Source of the DNA: Treponema sp. UBA1226
GTDB lineage: Bacteria; Spirochaetota; Spirochaetia; Treponematales; Treponemataceae
Reading direction: 5' to 3'
Assembly: GCA_002309195.1 (NCBI GenBank)
Contig: DBWY01000012.1
Coordinates: forward strand, 108,370 to 122,660
Length of the DNA stretch: 14,291 nt
Below, one piece after another: positions 1 to 8,146 of the stretch; the stretch's first letter is position 1, and each line of letters begins with the position of its first letter. The position numbers and the translations under genes are program-made. The notes beneath the pieces were generated by a model that searched no databases, had not been told where the DNA came from, and saw nothing but the letters and a program-made list of their open reading frames with translations.

Positions 1-1700
1 TTTGTAGAAACAACTCCGATATCATATAAAACTTTGTGCCAGAATCTTGCATAAAGAAGATGAAGAACTGCATGTTCTGCTCCTCCGATGTAAAGATCTA
101 CAGGCATCCAGTATTTTTCTTTTTCCGGAGCACAGAATGCTTTATCGTTGTGCGGGTCAAGGTAGCGAAGGTAATACCAGCAGCTTCCTCCCCACTGAGG
201 CATTGTATTTGTTTCGCGTTTTGCATCTGCACCGCACTTAGGACACTTGCAGTTTACCCATGAGTCGATTGCAGCAAGAGGAGATTCTCCTGTTCCTGTC
301 GGCTGATATGATTTTACTTCTGGAAGTGTAAGAGGAAGTTCTTCTTCCGGTACAGGAACTGTTCCGCACTTCGGACAGTGCACGAGAGGAATCGGTTCTC
401 CCCAGTAACGCTGACGGCTGTAAATCCAGTCGCGGAGTTTATAATTGATTGCCTTGCGTCCGATTTTCTTTTCTTCGAGGAACTCAAGCATCTTTGCAAT
501 TGCGTCAGCTTTATTTAAGCCGTCAAGGAATTCTGAGTTAACGTGGATTCCATCCTGAGTCCATGCTTCTTTCTGAACATCAACTTCTGATTTTAAAACT
601 TCGATGATAGGAAGATTAAATTTTTTTGCAAACTCCCAGTCACGGTCATCGTGAGCAGGAACTGCCATAATTGCACCTGTTCCGTAAGAAATCAAAACAT
701 AATCTGCAATCCAGATTGGAATTAGTTTTCCGTTTACAGGATTTATCGCATAGCTTCCTGAGAATACACCGGTTTTATCTTTTGCAAGATCTGTTCGCTC
801 AAGGTCAGATTTTTTTGCAGCCTCTTCCTGATATTTTTTTACTGCATCTGCCTGCTCTGGTGTTGTAATTTCCGGAATGATTTTGTGTTCAGGTGATACA
901 ACCATGTAAGTTGCACCGAAGAGTGTATCACAGCGTGTTGTATAAACTGTAAGTTTGTTTTCTGTTGGTTTTCCATCTTTGTCTGCAACTGTAAAAACAA
1001 CTTCTGCACCTGTTGATTTTCCAATCCAGTTGTGCTGCATTGCTTTTACGCTTTCCGGCCAGTCGAGAGTGTCGAGGTCGTTATCAAGACGGTCTGCATA
1101 ATCTGTAATTTTTAAAATCCACTGACGGATTGTTTTGTGTGTAACTTCTGCACCGCAGCGGTCGCACTTTCCGTCTTTTACTTCTTCGTTTGCAAGACCT
1201 GTCATACAAGACGGACACCAGTTGATTGGAGTCTGTGCTTCGTATGCAAGGCCTTTTTTATAAAGCTGAAGGAATATCCACTGAGTCCATTTGTAGTAAT
1301 CCGGTTCACAGGTTGATACGCAGCGGTCCCAGTCATAAGAAAATCCGAGTGATTTAATCTGCTGTGTAAAGTGTTTTATGTTTGCGTTTGTTGTTGTCTT
1401 TGGATGTGTTCCTGTTTTGATTGCGTAGTTTTCTGCAGGAAGTCCGAATGCATCGTATCCCATCGGATGAAGTACGTTATAACCGTTCATGCGAAGGTAG
1501 CGGCAGTAAATGTCTGTTGCCGTATAGCCTTCAGGGTGGCCTACGTGAAGTCCGGCTGCACTAGGGTACGGGAACATGTCCAGTACGTACATTCTTTTTT
1601 CTGCCGGAAACTTTTCGTCTTCGTTTACTTTAAAAGTTTTGTGTTCGTCCCAATACTTCTGCCATTTTGGTTCTATGGATTCAAAAGGATATTTTGACAT
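1..1700 (-). CDS. leuS: leucyl-tRNA synthetase, C-terminal part beyond window
   Basis: This class Ia aminoacyl-tRNA synthetase charges tRNA-Leu with leucine in the cytoplasm. Translating the minus strand from ATG at 1700 gives an uninterrupted frame of about 566 codons to the window edge. The HIGH-type signature is HVGH at residues 52-55, within [15 protein letters not shown] zinc module follows with Cys162, Cys165, Cys179 and Cys182. The CP1 editing domain shows TTRCDTLFG near residue 254 and further on the conserved [19 protein letters not shown]. Later come [24 protein letters not shown] and [17 protein letters not shown], both typical of bacterial LeuRS. Family members are about 800-880 residues, so the KMSKS loop and tRNA-binding C-terminal domains lie beyond base 1. 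The start is supported by AGGAG at 1710-1714 followed by a T/A-rich spacer. The gene follows the beta-barrel gene with about 120 bp between them. Confidence 0.97.
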   Translation of the reverse strand, partial: MSKYPFESIEPKWQKYWDEHKTFKVNEDEKFPAEKRMYVLDMFPYPSAAGLHVGHPEGYTATDIYCRYLRMNGYNVLHPMGYDAFGLPAENYAIKTGTHPKTTTNANIKHFTQQIKSLGFSYDWDRCVSTCEPDYYKWTQWIFLQLYKKGLAYEAQTPINWCPSCMTGLANEEVKDGKCDRCGAEVTHKTIRQWILKITDYADRLDNDLDTLDWPESVKAMQHNWIGKSTGAEVVFTVADKDGKPTENKLTVYTTRCDTLFGATYMVVSPEHKIIPEITTPEQADAVKKYQEEAAKKSDLERTDLAKDKTGVFSGSYAINPVNGKLIPIWIADYVLISYGTGAIMAVPAHDDRDWEFAKKFNLPIIEVLKSEVDVQKEAWTQDGIHVNSEFLDGLNKADAIAKMLEFLEEKKIGRKAINYKLRDWIYSRQRYWGEPIPLVHCPKCGTVPVPEEELPLTLPEVKSYQPTGTGESPLAAIDSWVNCKCPKCGADAKRETNTMPQWGGSCWYYLRYLDPHNDKAFCAPEKEKYWMPVDLYIGGAEHAVLHLLYARFWHKVLYDIGVVST

Positions 1701-1775
1701 TTTTTTTTACTCCTGATGTACGGGCGGCAAGGATTACTGTAAAAGTGCAGGTATGCCGCATTATTTTTGCATACT

Positions 1776-1804
1776 ATTATAGTAAAAAATCAGGATAGTG
1801 AAAA
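1776..1804 (-). promoter_or_regulatory. candidate sigma-70-type promoter for leuS
   Basis: On the minus strand there is a perfect TATAAT (1781-1776), a 17-bp spacer, and TTTTCA as a four-of-six match to the -35 box (1804-1799). It would start transcription near 1769 and leave a leader of about 70 nt. No terminator is visible after the upstream beta-barrel gene, so read-through could also supply leuS. Called by eye only. Confidence 0.4.
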
Positions 1805-1820
1805 TAGCGTATAAAAGGGG

Positions 1821-2498
1821 TTAAAATACAAATCTTGTAGAAAGATTGATTATGGTTGCATCCAGGCCTTTACCGTCAATGATTGAGCCTAAAGGCAGAT
1901 ATATTCTGGCAGTTAAGCCTGCCCTGAGTTTTTCTGAAATTCTGTAATCCCATGCAAAAAATACTTCTGGATATAAAAAGCGGCCTTTGCCCCAGAACCA
2001 TGAAGCAATCTTTTCTGCATCGCCCTGTGCACTTCCTGTAGCCCCATGATCATCTGGTTTTACTCCACTGGAAAGGAATGCAAAGCGCATTAAAATGCCG
2101 AGTCCTGCACCAGGAGTAAATGTGTGGTTTCCTTTTCTAAAATTAAATCCGACAGGAACGTCGAGCATAAAGCATAGAACAGAAGCAGTGCGCTGTTCTA
2201 TTTCTGCAGGAAGTGCATCCTTGCCGTCAAAAAGATAATACATTGCCCAGAAATCAAGACGAGGTTCAAGTGTAATGAAATCTGTAATATCGATTATTGC
2301 ACCCATTCCGCCTGCAAAGTTTACAGGAGTAGGGGCACTTTTTTCTTTTGATGCAGTATTTACAGTTATATTAAATCCAAGATTTGCATAAGGAGAAACA
2401 GAAATTTTTTTTGAATCGTTTTCGCTTTGTGCGGAACATAAAGCGCCCATTGAAAAGAGAACTGCAATTAAAAAAAATCTTTTCATGAATTTCTGCAA
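1821..2498 (-). CDS. small outer-membrane beta-barrel protein, function unknown
   Basis: The protein has a classic signal peptide (KRFFLIAVLFSMGALCSAQ) with a likely signal peptidase I cut after CSA. It then alternates polar and hydrophobic residues in glycine- and aromatic-rich strands and ends in phenylalanine (LSTRFVF), the usual C-terminal signal for BAM-dependent barrels. At about 220 residues it fits an 8-10 strand barrel. I do not recognise a specific family. Start choice: GGAG at 2508-2505 lies 6 nt ahead of a TTG at 2498, but 18 nt ahead of the in-frame ATG at 2486. The ATG at 2519 has no ribosome binding site. TTG is therefore preferred, with ATG 2486 as the alternative; both keep the signal peptide. 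It follows the lipoprotein gene by 46 bp and is probably co-transcribed with it. Confidence 0.75.
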   Translation of the reverse strand: MQKFMKRFFLIAVLFSMGALCSAQSENDSKKISVSPYANLGFNITVNTASKEKSAPTPVNFAGGMGAIIDITDFITLEPRLDFWAMYYLFDGKDALPAEIEQRTASVLCFMLDVPVGFNFRKGNHTFTPGAGLGILMRFAFLSSGVKPDDHGATGSAQGDAEKIASWFWGKGRFLYPEVFFAWDYRISEKLRAGLTARIYLPLGSIIDGKGLDATIINLSTRFVF

Positions 2499-2544
2499 AG
2501 CACACTCCAGAAAGTGCATCGTCTATGACACACTTTATTCATAT

Positions 2545-3729
2545 CTATAATTCATTATACAACACTTTTGCTAAATCTACACTTAAAAAACCGGATCTTC
2601 CTGTTTCATAAAAAGAAACCTCTTCCCATGAAACATAAAGCGTTCCGCCCGAGATTCCAAAATCGGTGTAGATAAAACCTTCTGGCAGGCGTGGAAGACG
2701 AAGTGCGACAGGTTTTGAATTGTTCAGCATTCTTCTGTTAAAAAGCGAGCCGGTAAAATACATTGTTCCGTCTTTAAATACTGCTGCAGTCCACGAGTCA
2801 GAAAGCTGTACTTTTGCTTCTACCGGTGAGTCACCTTCTGATGAAATGTTTTCATAATATCTTGGCGAAGGTCCACCTGCAGTTTTAACTTCTATCGAAA
2901 AATTAAAGTTAGACGGAATCGTAGAGAGAAGTTTTTTTACCCGTTCAGGTGCATTTGCAAATGGCTGTACAGTTTTTTTATTTCTGAATTCAGTTTCATC
3001 TGAATCCCTGACCGTAATTTTTTCTTTTGAATCTGCCGGAAGAATTGTAAGAAGTGAACTCTGCGGTTTCCATTTTATGTAAGAAAAAATTGTTTTATCT
3101 TTGAGTGAATTTTTTATGCAGTAATACCAGTAAGTTCCGTCCCAGAAAAAATCATTTATCTGAGCTGTTTTTTCAAGCTGAAGCGTATCAGAGTTTATAA
3201 TCGGGAAAAATGAATTTGATTCTGTGTCAAACTGAACGAGTACAGAAATGTTTTTTTCGTTTACATTTGAAAGTGACTCGTTAAAAAAATCATTTTTATA
3301 AAGAGAAAAAACAGGACGACCGTTCATAAAAACAATCTGTTCTGCAGTAACATCTTTAAATAAGAGTGAATCAGAAACGAGCGACATTTTATCAGAATCA
3401 AATTTTATAAGTCCGACTCTGTTAACGAGTGCAAATATTTCAGGGGCCTCGCTTTTAGATTCAGTATCGATGAGAGCTGTCTGTCCGATTGCGCTTATGC
3501 GTATGCTTTCTGTCCATGGTTTTTTGATTACAAGAGGGGCGCTTAAAGGCGAATTTATTTTTTCAAAACCATCCTTTTTGAGGTAGTACCAGCTGTGTGT
3601 GGTAATAAGCGTTTCCTGTGTGTTTTCTGGCTCTGATTTTGTTTTGCCGGAACAGGAAAAAAGCGAATTTCCTATGGCCAGAGAGAAAAGGAATGATACG
3701 ATAACCGAAAACATTAATTGTTTTTTCAT
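2545..3729 (-). CDS. predicted lipoprotein of unknown function
   Basis: The N-terminus MKKQLMFSVIVSFLFSLAIGN followed by SLFSC is a lipoprotein signal with the acylated cysteine at residue 26 (LFSC, a loose lipobox of the kind spirochetes use). The mature protein of about 369 residues is hydrophilic and looks beta-rich. It has recurring W/Y-containing strands such as DGTYWYYC, KDGTMYFTG and GGTLYVSW, which suggest a propeller-like or repeated beta-sheet fold, but no repeat could be proved by eye. No catalytic motif is visible. The start is supported by AAGGGG ending 8 nt before ATG. It is the first gene of a minus-strand run continuing into the beta-barrel gene and perhaps leuS, and it is divergent from the oad operon, with 172 bp between the two starts. 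The lipoprotein/barrel pairing suggests an envelope role; this is inference. Confidence 0.75.
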   Translation of the reverse strand: MKKQLMFSVIVSFLFSLAIGNSLFSCSGKTKSEPENTQETLITTHSWYYLKKDGFEKINSPLSAPLVIKKPWTESIRISAIGQTALIDTESKSEAPEIFALVNRVGLIKFDSDKMSLVSDSLLFKDVTAEQIVFMNGRPVFSLYKNDFFNESLSNVNEKNISVLVQFDTESNSFFPIINSDTLQLEKTAQINDFFWDGTYWYYCIKNSLKDKTIFSYIKWKPQSSLLTILPADSKEKITVRDSDETEFRNKKTVQPFANAPERVKKLLSTIPSNFNFSIEVKTAGGPSPRYYENISSEGDSPVEAKVQLSDSWTAAVFKDGTMYFTGSLFNRRMLNNSKPVALRLPRLPEGFIYTDFGISGGTLYVSWEEVSFYETGRSGFLSVDLAKVLYNEL

Positions 3730-3813
3730 AAAAATACCCCTTTATTTATCGGAATAAACTATGCCGCTCATTAGTTGAAAAAAACAACTTTCTTCTATAT
3801 GTATAGTAAGCCA

Positions 3814-3842
3814 TTGAAACGAAAAATGATTTATGATAAACT
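3814..3842 (+). promoter_or_regulatory. candidate promoter of the oadGAB operon
   Basis: TTGAAA (3814-3819, five of six to the -35 consensus), a 17-bp spacer, and TAAACT (3837-3842, four of six) preceded by TGA, which gives an extended -10. Transcription would start near 3849, with a leader of about 50 nt before oadG. It is the best promoter-like match in the gap between the divergent lipoprotein and oadG genes. Confidence 0.5.
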
Positions 3843-3901
3843 TGTTCTAATTTCTTTTTTTTTCAAAAAAAGGGATTTAAAGGAAACTTTTTGGGGGTCT
3901 T

Positions 3902-4132
3902 ATGACAATAGTAGATATGCTTGGTCAAAGCGGAATTTTGACTTTGCTCGGAATGGGAGTAGTTTTTACATTCCTCATTATTATGATTATTTGTATGTAT
4001 GCGTTACATGGTATTCTGCATGCATTGAAAATGGATGTTGATGCACCGGAAGAAAAGAGTGCATCTGCTTCGGCCCCTGCACAGGACGATAAAGCTGTAG
4101 TTGCAGCCATTGCAACGGCACTTAAAAAATAA
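3902..4132 (+). CDS. oadG: oxaloacetate decarboxylase (Na+-pumping) gamma subunit
   Basis: This 76-residue OadG-type membrane protein anchors the soluble alpha subunit to the beta subunit and stabilises the sodium-pumping complex in the cytoplasmic membrane. It has one transmembrane helix at about residues 12-36 (ILTLLGMGVVFTFLIIMIIC). A charged and Ala/Ser/Pro-rich linker (APEEKSASASAPAQ) and a short helical C-terminus (AVVAAIATALKK) follow, which is the standard OadG layout and length. Sequence alone identifies it weakly; position immediately before oadA and oadB makes the call firm. GGGGG at 3893-3897 serves as ribosome binding site. A longer frame in another register (3775-4041) overlaps it, but that one has no family features. 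The gap to oadA is 18 bp. Confidence 0.88.
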   Translation: MTIVDMLGQSGILTLLGMGVVFTFLIIMIICMYALHGILHALKMDVDAPEEKSASASAPAQDDKAVVAAIATALKK

Positions 4133-4150
4133 ATATTAAGGAAGTAAGAT

Positions 4151-6193
4151 ATGTCTAAAATCAAATTAACAGAATTAGTATTGCGCGATGCTCATCAGAG
4201 CCTTCATGCAACACGTATGACAACTGCCGATATGGCTCCGGCATTTGAAAAACTCGATAAAATCGGTTTCTGGAGCCTTGAAGGATGGGGTGGAGCAACT
4301 TATGACTCATGTATCCGCTTCCTTAACGAAGATCCATGGGAACGCCTTAGAAAAATGTCAAAGGCTTGTCCAAATACACCGATCCAGATGCTTCTTCGTG
4401 GACAGAACCTTTTGGGTTACCGCCACTACGCTGACGATGTTGTAGACAAGTTTGTTCAGACAGCTGCTAAAAACGGAATCGGAGTATTCAGAATTTTCGA
4501 TGCATGTAACGATCCTAGAAACTTAAAACGTTCTGCAGATGCTGCAAAGAAAACCGGTAAACACGTTCAGATGGCAATTTCTTATGCCGTAACTCCATAC
4601 CACACAAACGAAAAATATGCTGAACTTGCTAAAACATATGCAGAGTTTGGCGCTGATTCAATCTGTATCAAAGATATGTCAGGACTTTTAAAACCTTATG
4701 CTGCTTACGATCTCGTAAAGGCAATCAAAGCAAAGGTTGATATTCCTGTTCAGATTCATACACACGCAACAACAGGTCTTTCTGTTGCAACACTTCTTAA
4801 AGCTGCAGAAGCAGGTGCAGATGTTCTTGATACTGCAATTTCTTCTATGGCAATGGGAACTTCACATTCTGCTACAGAAACAGTTGTAGAAATGCTCAAG
4901 GGCACAGAATACGACACAGACTTAGACATCAATGCACTTCTTGAAATTGCCGCATACTTCCGCGAAGTACGCACACACTATGCTTCACTCGAATCTAAAT
5001 TCCTTGGAGCAGATACACGTATTCTTGCAAGTCAGGTTCCAGGCGGAATGCTTTCTAACCTCGAAAGCCAGCTCAAGCAGCAGGGTAAATCAGACAAGAT
5101 GGACGACGTTCTTAAAGAACTCGTAAACGTACATAAAGATGTTGGATATGTTCCACTCGTAACACCTACATCACAGATTGTAGGAACACAGGCTGTATTT
5201 AACGTACTCTTCGGTCGCTACGAAAAAATGACAGGTGAGTTTGCAGATCTTCTCGTTGGAAGATATGGAAAACTTCCTGCTGAACCAAATGCAGACCTCG
5301 TAAAGAAAGCTCTCGCACAGACAGGAATGTCTGCTCCGATGACTTGTCGTCCTGCAGATGAAATTCCTATGGAATGGGACGAAATGGTTAAACAGGCTAA
5401 GGAAGCTGGCGGTGACGGATCTGATGAAGACGTTCTTACATACGCTATGTTCCCTAAAGTAGCACCAGGCTTCTTTAAGACTCGTGCAAACGGTCCTGTT
5501 GATGCAAAAGAAAAATTTGGAAAAGTAGAATCAGCGGCTCCTGCTGCTTCTGCAAACGGTTCTTATACAGTTTCTGTAAACGGAACTTCATACAATGTAA
5601 CTTCAAACGGTTCTACAATTACAGTTAACGGAACTCCTTACAATGTTTCATTCGGCGCTGCAGGAAGTGCTCCGGCAGCTGCTCCTGTTGTTACAGGCGG
5701 AGTTGATATTAAAGCTCCTGTTGCAGGAACTCTTTTAAAACATGTTGCAGCAAACGGTGCACAGGTTAAAAAAGGTGATACAGTAATCATGCTTGAGTCT
5801 ATGAAAATGGAACTCGAAGTAAAGGCTCCTGAAGACGGAAAGATTAACTTTGTTGTTCAGCCGGGAACTCAGATTACAGCAGGTCAGGTACTTGCTACTC
5901 TCGGTGGAGTAGTAATGGCAGCTCCTGCTGCAGCACCAGCTGTTCAGGCAGCCCCTGCAGCCGCTCCGGCAGCATCAGCAGGCGGAAAGCCTGTTAACGC
6001 TCCAGTTGCAGGAACTCTCCTTAAACATGTAGTTGCAGAAGGTGCTTCAGTTCAGCCTGATACAACAATTATCATGATTGAATCTATGAAGATGGAACTT
6101 GAAATTAAAGCAGGAACTGCAGGTAAAGTTCACTTCCTTGCACAGCCTTCTACACAGGTATCTGCGGGACAGGCAATTGCAGAAATTAACTAA
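4151..6193 (+). CDS. oadA: oxaloacetate decarboxylase alpha subunit with two tandem biotinyl domains
   Basis: This soluble carboxyltransferase subunit transfers the C4 carboxyl of oxaloacetate to biotin and releases pyruvate. The N-terminal TIM-barrel carboxyltransferase domain shows [13 protein letters not shown] (Asp13), the predicted carboxylated Lys174 in CIKDMSGLL, and metal ligands His203 and His205 in IHTHATTG. The PYC/OadA domain follows, with [19 protein letters not shown] and [19 protein letters not shown] linker carries two VNGT(S/P)YNV strands. There are then two complete biotin-attachment domains, each beginning [11 protein letters not shown] and each with ESMKMELE, giving biotin lysines at 552 and 647. 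They are separated by an Ala/Pro-rich hinge (about 589-612). The family normally has one biotin domain and about 590-600 residues; this protein has 680. AAGGAAG precedes ATG. A pyruvate carboxylase B subunit is the main alternative, but the flanking oadG and oadB favour OadA. Confidence 0.95.
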   Translation: MSKIKLTELVLRDAHQSLHATRMTTADMAPAFEKLDKIGFWSLEGWGGATYDSCIRFLNEDPWERLRKMSKACPNTPIQMLLRGQNLLGYRHYADDVVDKFVQTAAKNGIGVFRIFDACNDPRNLKRSADAAKKTGKHVQMAISYAVTPYHTNEKYAELAKTYAEFGADSICIKDMSGLLKPYAAYDLVKAIKAKVDIPVQIHTHATTGLSVATLLKAAEAGADVLDTAISSMAMGTSHSATETVVEMLKGTEYDTDLDINALLEIAAYFREVRTHYASLESKFLGADTRILASQVPGGMLSNLESQLKQQGKSDKMDDVLKELVNVHKDVGYVPLVTPTSQIVGTQAVFNVLFGRYEKMTGEFADLLVGRYGKLPAEPNADLVKKALAQTGMSAPMTCRPADEIPMEWDEMVKQAKEAGGDGSDEDVLTYAMFPKVAPGFFKTRANGPVDAKEKFGKVESAAPAASANGSYTVSVNGTSYNVTSNGSTITVNGTPYNVSFGAAGSAPAAAPVVTGGVDIKAPVAGTLLKHVAANGAQVKKGDTVIMLESMKMELEVKAPEDGKINFVVQPGTQITAGQVLATLGGVVMAAPAAAPAVQAAPAAAPAASAGGKPVNAPVAGTLLKHVVAEGASVQPDTTIIMIESMKMELEIKAGTAGKVHFLAQPSTQVSAGQAIAEIN

Positions 6194-6203
6194 GGATAAA
6201 AAA

Positions 6204-7643
6204 ATGAATGAATTAACCAGAGATAAAAAACATATTTTTAAGACAATGCTCGGTGTAATGCTTGTAGCACTTGTTGCTTCGTTTATCATTAAACCGACAG
6301 CAAATGCTTCTACAGGCGAAGATAGGGAATCTCCTTCCTTTAGAACAATGAATACAGCAATCATTAAGGATTCAGAAAATATCCCTGAAATTTCTGTAAG
6401 CAAGTTCCTTATGAACATCTGGGAAAACACTGGTATCTATCAGATCATTCACCAGAAGACTGATGCAGAAATTGCACAGGCAAAGCTTGATGCAGAAGCA
6501 ACAGAAAAAGGAATGGAAGCAGATCCATTTGCATATGCAAGAGATCATGTTCCCGGCTGGCAGAAAATCGTAATGATTGCAATCGGTTTCTTAATCGTAT
6601 ACCTTGCAGTTGCTAAAGGTTTTGAACCGCTTCTTTTGATTCCAATCGGATTCGGTACAATCCTTGTAAATATTCCTGGAGCCGGAATGGGTGATGCACC
6701 ACACGGAATGCTTCACATCATTTACAGTGCAGGTGTTGGAAACGAATTCTTCCCGATGCTTATCTTTATGGGAATCGGCGCTATGACAGACTTTGGTCCG
6801 CTTATTGCAAATCCAAAGACTGCATTGCTCGGTGCTGCAGCACAGCTGGGTGTATTTGCAACCCTCTTTGGTGTAGCCCTCATGAACCTTATTCCTGGTG
6901 TTGAATACAATATGCTCCAGGCTTGTGCTATTTCTATCATTGGTGGTGCTGACGGTCCTACATCTATTTATGTATCAGGAAAACTTGCTCCGGCAATGAT
7001 GGCTGTAATTGCAGTTGCAGCTTATTCTTACATGGCGCTTGTTCCTATGATTCAGCCGCCTATCATGAAGCTCCTTACTTCTAAAAAAGAACGTCTTATC
7101 AAGATGAAACAGCTTCGTGTAGTTTCTAAAACAGAAAAGACTTTATTCCCGATGATGCTTCTCATCGTTACTATTCTTCTTCTTCCACCTGCAGCACCTC
7201 TTATCGGTATGCTCGCATTCGGTAACTTTGTAAAACAGTGTGGTGTAGTTGAACGTCTTTCTAAGACAATGGAAAATGAACTTATGAACATCGTTTCTAT
7301 TCTTCTTTCCCTTGGTGTAGGAAGTCAGATGACTCCAGAAAAGATTATGAATGGAAGTTCAATCGGTATTATCCTTCTTGGTCTCCTTGCATTCTGTATT
7401 GCAACAGCAGGCGGACTTATCATGGCTAAGATTATGAACCTTTTCTTAAAAGAAAAAATCAATCCGCTTATCGGATCAGCTGGTGTATCTGCTGTTCCTA
7501 TGGCTGCTCGTGTAGCAAATAAAGTTGGTATGTCGGAAGATCCTTCTAACTTCCTTCTCATGCATGCTATGGGACCAAACGTATCGGGTGTAATCGGAAC
7601 TGCGGTTGCAGCTGGTGTATTTATTGCAACGTATGGACACTAA
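6204..7643 (+). CDS. oadB: oxaloacetate decarboxylase beta subunit, Na+-exporting carboxybiotin decarboxylase
   Basis: This multi-spanning membrane subunit decarboxylates carboxybiotin-OadA and uses the energy to export Na+. The hallmarks are [12 protein letters not shown] (from residue 140), [13 protein letters not shown] with the essential aspartate at residue 196 (the equivalent of Asp203 in Klebsiella), [19 protein letters not shown] motif near residue 250, [38 protein letters not shown], and [15 protein letters not shown] near the C-terminus. The ATG at 6204 is chosen because AAGGAT ends 6 nt before it; an upstream in-frame ATG at 6099 lies inside oadA. Compared with the Klebsiella protein as I remember it, the N-terminus is extended by about 100 residues, including one extra predicted helix (about 11-30) and a charged segment. 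The oadA stop is 10 bp upstream, so translation is likely coupled. Confidence 0.96.
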   Translation: MNELTRDKKHIFKTMLGVMLVALVASFIIKPTANASTGEDRESPSFRTMNTAIIKDSENIPEISVSKFLMNIWENTGIYQIIHQKTDAEIAQAKLDAEATEKGMEADPFAYARDHVPGWQKIVMIAIGFLIVYLAVAKGFEPLLLIPIGFGTILVNIPGAGMGDAPHGMLHIIYSAGVGNEFFPMLIFMGIGAMTDFGPLIANPKTALLGAAAQLGVFATLFGVALMNLIPGVEYNMLQACAISIIGGADGPTSIYVSGKLAPAMMAVIAVAAYSYMALVPMIQPPIMKLLTSKKERLIKMKQLRVVSKTEKTLFPMMLLIVTILLLPPAAPLIGMLAFGNFVKQCGVVERLSKTMENELMNIVSILLSLGVGSQMTPEKIMNGSSIGIILLGLLAFCIATAGGLIMAKIMNLFLKEKINPLIGSAGVSAVPMAARVANKVGMSEDPSNFLLMHAMGPNVSGVIGTAVAAGVFIATYGH

Positions 7644-7646
7644 GTA

Positions 7647-7680
7647 GTGTTAAACTGACAGCGCAGCTGCAGTTTAACAC
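7647..7680 (+). other. long perfect hairpin just after oadB
   Basis: GTGTTAAACTG (7647-7657) and CAGTTTAACAC (7670-7680) are exact reverse complements. Inside them CAGC and GCTG pair as well, so a 15-bp stem with a single bulged A and a GCA loop can form 3 nt after the oadB stop. There is no run of T after it, so it is not a standard intrinsic terminator. It may protect the 3' end of the oad mRNA or act as a processing or pausing site. Its right arm overlaps the start of the first repeat unit. Confidence 0.6.
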
Positions 7681-8130
7681 GTTTAATCTTGCGACAGATT
7701 ACATCTGCGCAAGAAACCAGTTTCGACCTCGACAGCTTGCGCTGCGGGTCAAACCATAAGAAAAGCAGGACAGCGCTTTGAGTTGTCCGTATAACACGTT
7801 TAATCTTGCGACAGATTTATTCTTTGCAAGAAACCGGTTTCGACCCCGACAGCTAACGCTGCGGGTCAAACCATAAGAAAAGCAGGACAGCGCTTTGGCT
7901 ATCCGTATAACACGTTTAATCTTGCGACAGATTTATTCTTTGCAAGAAACCAGTTTCGACCCCGACAGCTTGCGCTGCACGTCAAACCATAAGAAAAGCA
8001 GGACAGCGCTTTGAGTTGTCCGTGTAAATATTAATCTTGCGACAGATTATATCTGCGCAAGAAACCAGTTTCGACCCCGACAGCTAACGCTGCACGTCAA
8101 ACCATATAAGCGCGGTTTTCCTGCGCTGTC
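7657..8130 (+). repeat. structured tandem repeat array, period 115-117 bp, non-coding
   Basis: The 503-bp gap between oadB and the next gene is almost entirely this array. Units begin at 7676 (117 bp), 7793 (116 bp), 7909 (115 bp) and 8024 (truncated near 8107); a degenerate fragment of the unit end lies before the first. Each unit has four inverted elements in order. The first is CTTGCG...(C/T)GCAAG, at 7688-7713, 7805-7830, 7921-7946 and 8036-8061. The second is GAAAC(C/G)-rich GAAACCAGTTTC. The third is GACCCCGACAGC...GCTG...GTC, at 7725-7750, 7842-7867, 7958-7983 and 8073-8098. The fourth is GGACAGCG...TTGTCC, at 7768-7788, 7885-7904 and 8001-8021. No reading frame of useful length runs through it. 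GACAGCGCAG at 7657-7666 and its reverse complement at 8121-8130 bracket the array. Function unknown; strand is arbitrary. Confidence 0.9.
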
Positions 8131-8136
8131 TTTTCT
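8109..8136 (+). terminator. possible weak terminator or attenuator before the lipoprotein gene
   Basis: AGCGCGG (8109-8115) pairs with CTGCGCT (8121-8127) around a TTTTC loop, with one G-T wobble, and is followed by GTCTTTTCT. The T tract is short and interrupted, so termination would be partial. It ends directly before the GGAG (8137-8140) that serves the gene at 8147, so it could also affect access to that ribosome binding site. Confidence 0.35.
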
Positions 8137-8146
8137 GGAGTGACTG

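Noticed and set aside
2499..2519. Start of the beta-barrel gene at ATG 2519
   Set aside because: There is no ribosome binding site before it, and it would add a polar stretch (MHFLECA) ahead of the signal peptide.
3775..4041. 88-codon reading frame overlapping oadG
   Set aside because: It has no family features and overlaps oadG in another register. oadG matches its family in size, membrane helix and position.
6099..6203. Upstream start of oadB inside oadA
   Set aside because: The ATG at 6099 has no ribosome binding site, while 6204 has AAGGAT at the right distance and lies just after the oadA stop.
7647..7680. Integron attC site
   Set aside because: GTTAAAC and GTTTAAC occur in the hairpin, but in the wrong order for an attC site (which needs RYYYAAC first and GTTRRRY last). 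No integrase or gene cassette pattern is visible.
7676..8107. CRISPR array
   Set aside because: Units are about 116 bp and similar along their whole length. There are no short repeats separated by unique spacers and no cas genes nearby.
7644..8146. Short repeated peptide gene in the array
   Set aside because: The reverse-strand ATG in each unit (complement of ACCAT) is followed two codons later by TGA, and no other frame stays open across units with a plausible start.
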